Of a stretch of DNA of 64,000 bases, positions 59,227-64,000 are shown piece by piece; positions within the stretch are counted from its first letter, which is position 1, and each line of letters begins with the position of its first letter. The notes beneath the pieces were generated by a model. It worked only from the letters and a program-made list of their open reading frames with translations, did not search any database and was not told where the DNA came from. The stretch covers positions 28,125 to 92,124 of the forward strand of contig JBJTCD010000017.1 of assembly GCA_046091665.1 (NCBI GenBank), read 5' to 3'. The translations under genes and the position numbers were made by a program. Origin of the DNA: CAIUPE01 sp046091665. Its GTDB lineage: Bacteria; Pseudomonadota; Alphaproteobacteria; Rhizobiales; Beijerinckiaceae.

Positions 59227-60835
59227 GACGTGCCCTCATCTCGTCAAAACTGAAGTGAGTGATGGCAAGCTTCGCACGACCAACCAATGATGGCGCTGCG
59301 GAAAGACTGCGAATGCCAGCGTGCAGTAAAAGCGGGATGAGATCGGGATCGCCACCCGCATCGCCACAAAGACTCACATCGCATCCGCTTGTCTCGCCAT
59401 GCGCTGCAACAAGTTCGATGAGCTTTAAAACAGCCGGATGACGCAAATCGGCGAGTGATGCGACCGCGCCAATATCGCGCCCCGCCGCCGTGGTATATTG
59501 CACGAGATCATTCGATCCGATGGAGAAGAAATCGGATTTGAAATGTGAAACGGCAAGTGCGGCGGCAGGCACTTCAACCATCATGCCGAGACGCGGCATC
59601 TCCGCTTTGACACCACGCGCTGTGAGCGACTCATATTCTTCCTGAAAAAGCGCGCGCACCTCATCAAGCTCTGAAGGCACCGTAATCATCGGCACCATCA
59701 CTTTGAGCTCGCCATGAGGCGCCGCACGCAACAGCGCGCGAATTTGAACGCGAAACACATCAAGCCGCTGAAGCGAGAGACGCACGCCGCGAATGCCTAA
59801 AAACGGATTGCTCTCGCCATCAATTGTGAGGCCCTTAATGGGCTTATCGCCCCCCGCATCAAGCGTACGAATGGTGACGGGACGTGTGCTCGCCCATTCG
59901 AGCATGTGACGATAGGCTTGATATTGCGTGTCCTCATCAGGAAGCGCCGGCCCTTCGCCAAACAAAAATTCGGTGCGCACCAAGCCAATACCATCGCAAA
60001 TTTTTGGATCGAGATGCACAAGATCTTCAACGCCCGCAATATTGATCAAAACCGAAATTCTCGTGCCGTCTTTTGTAATGGCCGCTGAGTTTTCAAGCGA
60101 TTTAGCGTTTTTTGCGAGTTCTTCATCGGCTGATTGTCGCTTTAGAAATTCAGCATGGGTTTCATCATGCGGTGCGACAATCACCTGACCCAACGCACCA
60201 TCAACCAGAATGAGTGAGGACGCTGAATCGGGGATTTCACCCAATCCCACGATCATCGGAACGCGACGGGCGCGCGCCAACATCGCGACGTGACTCGTCG
60301 GACTACCTTCAGACAATAAAATTGCACCACCGCGTGACCAATCAACCAACAAAAACCGCGAGGGCGCTAAATCACGCGCCGCGATGATTGCACCAGGCGG
60401 TACAGAGAATTGTGCGTGCGATCCATGAAGATGATCAAGCACCGTATCCCGAATATCTTCGAGATCGGCTGACCGCGCGCGAAAATATTCATCATCACCA
60501 TTACGATAGATTTCAATTTCCGCATCAAGCGCCTCACGCCATGCCTGATCCGCCGCATAACCCGAAGCGATTGATTGAAAGGCGGGCTCAGCCAACGCGT
60601 CGTCTTCAAGCATTGCGAGTTGAAAGCCAAGAATTTCCGCAGCTTCGCCTTCTGCACGATCGGCGAGAGCGGAAATTGATAACAACGCATGAGCAATAGC
60701 TTTTTTTAATTCATCAGCTTCACGCGCCGGATCGCCTGAAGAGACGCGATGCGCCTTTTGCTCGACAAGGCGCACGACCGGACCAGAAGCAAAGCCCGGC
60801 GAAGCGGGACGACCGGCGAGCCGAAGCTCAGCCAT
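59219..60835 (-). CDS. PTS enzyme I-like phosphotransferase (DhaM partner)
   Basis: 538 residues from the ATG at 60835. The N-terminal HPr-binding and His domain has LLSEGSPTSHVAMLARARRV with the phospho-His; the PEP-binding TIM barrel carries GLVRTEFLF and CGDAGGD (Cys). It takes phosphate from PEP and gives it to HPr. Overlaps the HPr gene. It is dedicated to the Dha system, given its context, rather than to a general sugar PTS. Confidence 0.92.
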   Translation of the reverse strand: MAELRLAGRPASPGFASGPVVRLVEQKAHRVSSGDPAREADELKKAIAHALLSISALADRAEGEAAEILGFQLAMLEDDALAEPAFQSIASGYAADQAWREALDAEIEIYRNGDDEYFRARSADLEDIRDTVLDHLHGSHAQFSVPPGAIIAARDLAPSRFLLVDWSRGGAILLSEGSPTSHVAMLARARRVPMIVGLGEIPDSASSLILVDGALGQVIVAPHDETHAEFLKRQSADEELAKNAKSLENSAAITKDGTRISVLINIAGVEDLVHLDPKICDGIGLVRTEFLFGEGPALPDEDTQYQAYRHMLEWASTRPVTIRTLDAGGDKPIKGLTIDGESNPFLGIRGVRLSLQRLDVFRVQIRALLRAAPHGELKVMVPMITVPSELDEVRALFQEEYESLTARGVKAEMPRLGMMVEVPAAALAVSHFKSDFFSIGSNDLVQYTTAAGRDIGAVASLADLRHPAVLKLIELVAAHGETSGCDVSLCGDAGGDPDLIPLLLHAGIRSLSAAPSLVGRAKLAITHFSFDEMRARHG

Positions 60836-61148
60836 GATCATCCCCATCGGCTTCATCAAAACGGCGCTCCACGAGATCTATCAGCGCCTTAATCGCCTCG
60901 GGCGCATCATCGCCAGAAGCTTCGAAATAAAGCGTCGTGCCTTTTGGCGCTTTTACACGCATGATTTTGACTGGGCTCTTCGCATCAATCCACGGACCAG
61001 TTACCTCTGTTGCAACAGAAATGACAGAAGAAAAACTTTTCGCAAGCTGTGTGAGTTTTACTGACGGCCTCGCATGAAGACCCACAGCATTCGTCAACAA
61101 GACTGAACCCATAACAGGCGATGTTTTTGATAAAGGAGGCGCGTTCAT
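60828..61148 (-). CDS. HPr-type phosphocarrier of the dha operon
   Basis: 106 residues; the phospho-His25 is in NAVGLHARPSVKL, and the SPVKIMRVKAPKGT segment follows, where HPr(Ser) would have SIMGLM. The C-terminal extension is acidic. It relays phosphate from enzyme I to DhaM. It overlaps its neighbours on both sides. Confidence 0.92.
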   Translation of the reverse strand: MNAPPLSKTSPVMGSVLLTNAVGLHARPSVKLTQLAKSFSSVISVATEVTGPWIDAKSPVKIMRVKAPKGTTLYFEASGDDAPEAIKALIDLVERRFDEADGDDHG

Positions 61149-61534
61149 TGCGGCGAAAGCTCCTCGGCCGTTTGTTTGACAATATCGAGCGGCGAACCGC
61201 CCGAGGCTTCCGTGGCCGCAATCACTGCGCCTTCAACAATCGGTGCGTTGCAGATCACGATGCGCTGCTGCTTCGTTTCGTCAATCATCTCGATGGCCAT
61301 TTCTGTATTGGTTTCAGCGCCACCAAGATCGACAAGCACAGCCACACCCGCTTCAGACCACGCGCGATCAATCGCGTCCATGATGCGGGCGACATCAGTC
61401 CCCAAACCGCCATCGCTATTGCCCCCCGTATAAGCGAGCGGCACCGCATCACCCACCATCTGACGCACCATATCGGCCGCGCCTTCGGCGACTTTTTCAG
61501 AGTGAGAGACGATCACAATACCAACATTCGCCAT
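61145..61534 (-). CDS. dhaM: DhaM, phosphotransfer subunit (mannose-type EIIA)
   Basis: 129 residues, EIIA-Man fold. The phospho-His11 is in IVIVSHSEK, and GLGTDVARIMDAI and LVDLGGAETNTEMA mark the DhaM group. It passes phosphate to ADP bound in DhaL. In many bacteria DhaM is fused with HPr and enzyme I; here the three are separate, overlapping genes. Confidence 0.94.
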   Translation of the reverse strand: MANVGIVIVSHSEKVAEGAADMVRQMVGDAVPLAYTGGNSDGGLGTDVARIMDAIDRAWSEAGVAVLVDLGGAETNTEMAIEMIDETKQQRIVICNAPIVEGAVIAATEASGGSPLDIVKQTAEELSPQ

Positions 61535-61549
61535 GATTGTTTGAACTCC

Positions 61550-62155
61550 TCAGGCGCCGAAATGTTTGGCAATGGTTGCAATCAATAGCGATGACGACCG
61601 CGCACCCGGATCCATATGACCAATGGAGCGATCGCCTAAGAAAGACGCGCGGCCACGAATCGCTTTCATCGGTATTGTTGCCTCTGCGGCTTGGCGCGCT
61701 GTTTCTGAAAGATGCGCCGCAAGGCCTGTGCGATGATCCCATGCCGCGAGAACAGGGGCCAAAACATCCAGCATTGTCTTTTGACCGACTTCCGATTTAC
61801 CTCGCGCTTTCACAGCTTCAATCGCTGATGCGAAGGCTGTACGAGCATTTTCCGAATTTGGTGCTTCGCTTATTTCTTTTGCGAGAGACAAAAAGAGCGT
61901 TCCATACAGCGGACCTGATGCCCCGCCGACTTTCATCACAAGCTGCGTACCAATGGCTTTCAACATATCGGGCAGAGGCCGCGAAGCAAGCGACTCAGCA
62001 TCCGCAAGGAGTGACTCAAAACCGCGCTTCATATTCACGCCATGATCACCATCACCAATGGCTTGATCAAGCGATGTCAATTCATCCGCATGTGCGGCAA
62101 TGACTTTCGCGCAGTCTTCAATCAATGCTTTTTTCAAAGCGCCATCCATGGCCAT
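61550..62155 (-). CDS. dhaL: Dihydroxyacetone kinase subunit DhaL
   Basis: 201 residues. IGDGDHGVNMKRGF carries the Asp residues that hold Mg-ADP; GGASGPLYGTLF follows. It carries the nucleotide cofactor for DhaK and is re-phosphorylated by DhaM. It lies 15 bases before dhaM and six after the second ABC ATPase. Confidence 0.94.
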   Translation of the reverse strand: MAMDGALKKALIEDCAKVIAAHADELTSLDQAIGDGDHGVNMKRGFESLLADAESLASRPLPDMLKAIGTQLVMKVGGASGPLYGTLFLSLAKEISEAPNSENARTAFASAIEAVKARGKSEVGQKTMLDVLAPVLAAWDHRTGLAAHLSETARQAAEATIPMKAIRGRASFLGDRSIGHMDPGARSSSLLIATIAKHFGA

Positions 62156-62160
62156 TTCCC

Positions 62161-63177
62161 TTATCCGCGAACCCGCTCGCCATCGGTCGTAAAAAACAGC
62201 GGCGACAATGGCGTGAGATGAACATGATCGTCTTTTTCGAGGCCTGAATCAGGTGGGCTCAACACGACTACATCCTGCCCCTTCATTTCGATATGAAGAT
62301 GATTTTGATCACCAAGATGCTCCACCCAAGTCACGACACCATTGCCATCTGAGCGCGTCGATTTTTCAATCGAAAGATGTTCCGTACGCAAACCCATAAT
62401 GCTCGCTGCCTTAGGCGCAGCAACCGAGGGAAAATGGTTTGTCGGAACAAAATTGATCGAGGGCATTCCGAGACGCGATGCGACATACATATTTACGGGA
62501 TCAGTATAAATGTCGCGTGGCGTTCCGATTTGAACGAGACGACCTTTTTCCATCACGCCGATACGCGTTGCAAGCGTCATCGCCTCAATCTGGTCATGCG
62601 TCACATAAAGAATGGTGGCACCAAGATCACGTTGGATACGTTTTAATTCAATCCGCAAATCGCCACGCAATTTTGCATCAAGCGAAGATAAAGGTTCATC
62701 CATGAGATAGATCGAGGGTGAGCGCACCAAAGCACGCGCGATTGCAACGCGCTGCATTTGACCACCCGAAAGTCGGGTCGATTGATTTTGTAACTTATCA
62801 TCAATGCGAACGAGCTCGGCGATCTCCCGCACTTTTTTGTCGATCTCGGCTTCCGAGAGACCGCGAATGGGCGAGCGCAAAGGAAAAGCGAGATTTTCAA
62901 AAACCGTCAAATGCGGATAAAGCGAATATTGCTGAAAGACGAAAGCGACATCGCGCTCAGCAGGCGCTGCCTTTGTTGCATCCTGTCCGTGTATGGTTAC
63001 TGTGCCATGATCAGGCTGTTCAAGGCCCGCGACAAGACGCAGCAAGGTTGTTTTGCCCGCGCCTGTGGGACCGAGCAACACAATGAATTCACCATCACCG
63101 ATCGAGAGCGACACATCATCAACGGCGCGTGTTGAGCCAAAATTTTTCGTCAAGCCTGAAAGAACAACCTCAGCCAT
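62161..63177 (-). CDS. ABC transporter ATPase (GlpT-like/UgpC family), second copy
   Basis: 338 residues from the ATG at 63177. Walker A GPTGAGKTT, signature LSGGQMQRV, Walker B YLMDEPLSSLD and H-loop YVTHDQIEA, plus a C-terminal TOBE/OB domain (about 235 on) of CUT1-type sugar importers. The paired-ATPase arrangement is as in the glycerol importer GlpSTPQV of Rhizobium. It overlaps the first ATPase gene by eight bases. The permease and binding protein genes lie beyond the right edge or elsewhere. Confidence 0.9.
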   Translation of the reverse strand: MAEVVLSGLTKNFGSTRAVDDVSLSIGDGEFIVLLGPTGAGKTTLLRLVAGLEQPDHGTVTIHGQDATKAAPAERDVAFVFQQYSLYPHLTVFENLAFPLRSPIRGLSEAEIDKKVREIAELVRIDDKLQNQSTRLSGGQMQRVAIARALVRSPSIYLMDEPLSSLDAKLRGDLRIELKRIQRDLGATILYVTHDQIEAMTLATRIGVMEKGRLVQIGTPRDIYTDPVNMYVASRLGMPSINFVPTNHFPSVAAPKAASIMGLRTEHLSIEKSTRSDGNGVVTWVEHLGDQNHLHIEMKGQDVVVLSPPDSGLEKDDHVHLTPLSPLFFTTDGERVRG

Positions 63178-64000
63178 GGAGTGCTCCTTCATGTAACACG
63201 CTGCGCAATGCGCGACCGGAGGCCTTGTCGAAGACCGAAAGTTTATCTGCGCGGAAAGAGAGTCCAACATGGTCACCAATGGTCGCCTTACGATCAGCGC
63301 CGATACGCGCACGAACCATTCCGCGCTTCGTTGTGATCGTGACAATTTGCGTGGTGCCCAAATATTCGACACCAAAAACTTCACCACGAATGGCGGATTG
63401 GTCATCAAGCCGCACATGTTCGGGGCGCACACCCAAAACGAGATCAGACTCGGCAATCGCTTCACGCGCTGCGGGCATTTCAACGGCAACGCCATCAAGC
63501 ATGAGGCGATCGGCGCCAATCGTAAGTCCGCCGCGCGTTTCAAGGAAATTCATAGCAGGGGATCCGATAAAATCAGCAACAAACAATGACGCAGGCCGTT
63601 CATAAATTTCGCGCGGGCTTGCCAATTGTTCAATCACGCCTTGATTCATCACCGCAATCGTATCCGCCATCGACATCGCTTCGAGCTGATCATGCGTGAC
63701 ATAAACGGTTGTCGCTTTGAGGCGATTATGGAGCGCACGCAATTCACCGCACATCACATGGCGAAATTCGGAATCAAGCGCGCCCAAAGGCTCGTCCATC
63801 AAAAAGGCCTTGGGTTGACGCACAATCGCGCGACCAAGCGCAACACGCTGACGATCACCACCCGACAAAGAGGAGACGGGCTTGTAAAGCAAGTCTGTAA
63901 TCCGCAAAATTTGCGCGGTCTCTTCCACGCGACGACGAATTTCATCGCGCGCAACGCCATCGCATTTCAACGGAAAGCCGATATTCGCGCGTACATTCAT
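63170..64000 (-). CDS. ABC transporter ATPase (GlpS-like), first copy, partial
   Basis: 276 residues are visible; the N-terminus with Walker A lies beyond the right edge. MNVRANIGFPLK, the signature SSLSGGDRQRVALGRA, Walker B FLMDEPLGALD and the H-loop YVTHDQLEA are present, then the TOBE domain (GVRPEHVRLDD). It forms a heterodimer with the next ATPase. By order it is the counterpart of GlpS of glycerol import, which fits the adjacent dihydroxyacetone kinase, but other polyols are possible. Confidence 0.88.
   Translation of the reverse strand: MNVRANIGFPLKCDGVARDEIRRRVEETAQILRITDLLYKPVSSLSGGDRQRVALGRAIVRQPKAFLMDEPLGALDSEFRHVMCGELRALHNRLKATTVYVTHDQLEAMSMADTIAVMNQGVIEQLASPREIYERPASLFVADFIGSPAMNFLETRGGLTIGADRLMLDGVAVEMPAAREAIAESDLVLGVRPEHVRLDDQSAIRGEVFGVEYLGTTQIVTITTKRGMVRARIGADRKATIGDHVGLSFRADKLSVFDKASGRALRSVLHEGALHG

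Noticed and set aside
1..64000. CRISPR arrays, tRNA/rRNA genes, insertion sequences, integrases.
   Set aside because: No regularly spaced repeats, cloverleaf-like genes or transposase/integrase motifs were found by reading both strands; a dedicated search could not be run.

Overview
The window looks like chromosomal DNA of an alphaproteobacterium, most likely of the order Hyphomicrobiales (Rhizobiales), with GC a little above 50%. This rests on gene content: a homospermidine synthase of Blastochloris-like length, a speF-type leader before ornithine decarboxylase, cofactor-independent allantoinase, the CCTCATCCTGAG palindromic intergenic repeat typical of the group, DenD-type erythronate dehydrogenase, and ABC/DhaKLM polyol genes. 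I saw no rRNA, tRNA, CRISPR array, integrase or insertion sequence. The genus cannot be fixed from sequence alone.

Layout. 0-2.3 kb: end of a zinc/manganese ABC binding protein, a COG0523 metallochaperone GTPase and a WD40 protein. 2.3-3.1 kb: a VapC/Phd-type toxin-antitoxin pair with tandem palindromic operators. 3.1-6.9 kb: polyamine genes (homospermidine synthase, acetyltransferase, ornithine decarboxylase) behind a roughly 400-nt structured leader. 7-10.3 kb: an accessory island with a single-chain restriction-modification protein and a HigBA pair; a 42-bp copy of the 3' end of the next gene (puuE) lies on the far side of higBA. 10.3-13.7 kb: allantoinase, ChrA chromate transporter, DMT exporter. 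13.7-22.7 kb: sugar-acid metabolism (beta-hydroxyacid dehydrogenase, 2-hydroxyacid dehydrogenase, DenD, a KDF-dehydrogenase-like SDR, IlvD/Edd dehydratase, aminotransferase, KDPG aldolase). 22.7-27.6 kb: tetR-hlyD-RND efflux operon. 27.7-35.5 kb: site-2 protease with CBS domains, SDR, class III aminotransferase, BenE transporter, Spy-like periplasmic protein, PHA synthase-like protein, three-BON-domain protein. 35.5-45 kb: deoC, ALDH16-type double aldehyde dehydrogenase, FucU-like mutarotase, Tat-exported deacetylase, then two TIM-barrel isomerase/epimerases alternating with two Gfo/Idh/MocA dehydrogenases. 45-57.7 kb: GT39 membrane glycosyltransferase, amidase, histidine phosphatase, DHA2 exporter, APH-like kinase plus acyl-CoA dehydrogenase, a BrnT-type toxin broken by an A6 run with an XRE partner, proline iminopeptidase, a DMGDH-like FAD oxidoreductase, and a D-2-hydroxyacid dehydrogenase. 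57.8-64 kb: a minus-strand operon entering from the right with two ABC ATPases, DhaL, DhaM, HPr, enzyme I, an HTH-like protein and DhaK.

The main themes are uptake and catabolism of polyols, sugars and sugar acids, polyamine synthesis under an RNA leader, and several small addiction modules (VapBC, HigBA, BrnT-XRE and a truncated CopG-type antitoxin). The most unusual items are the duplicated puuE 3' end beside the HigBA/RM island, the mosaic RM gene with an operator-like promoter, the BrnT frame break at an A6 run, and the phosphotransfer chain of the Dha system split into separate ORFs.
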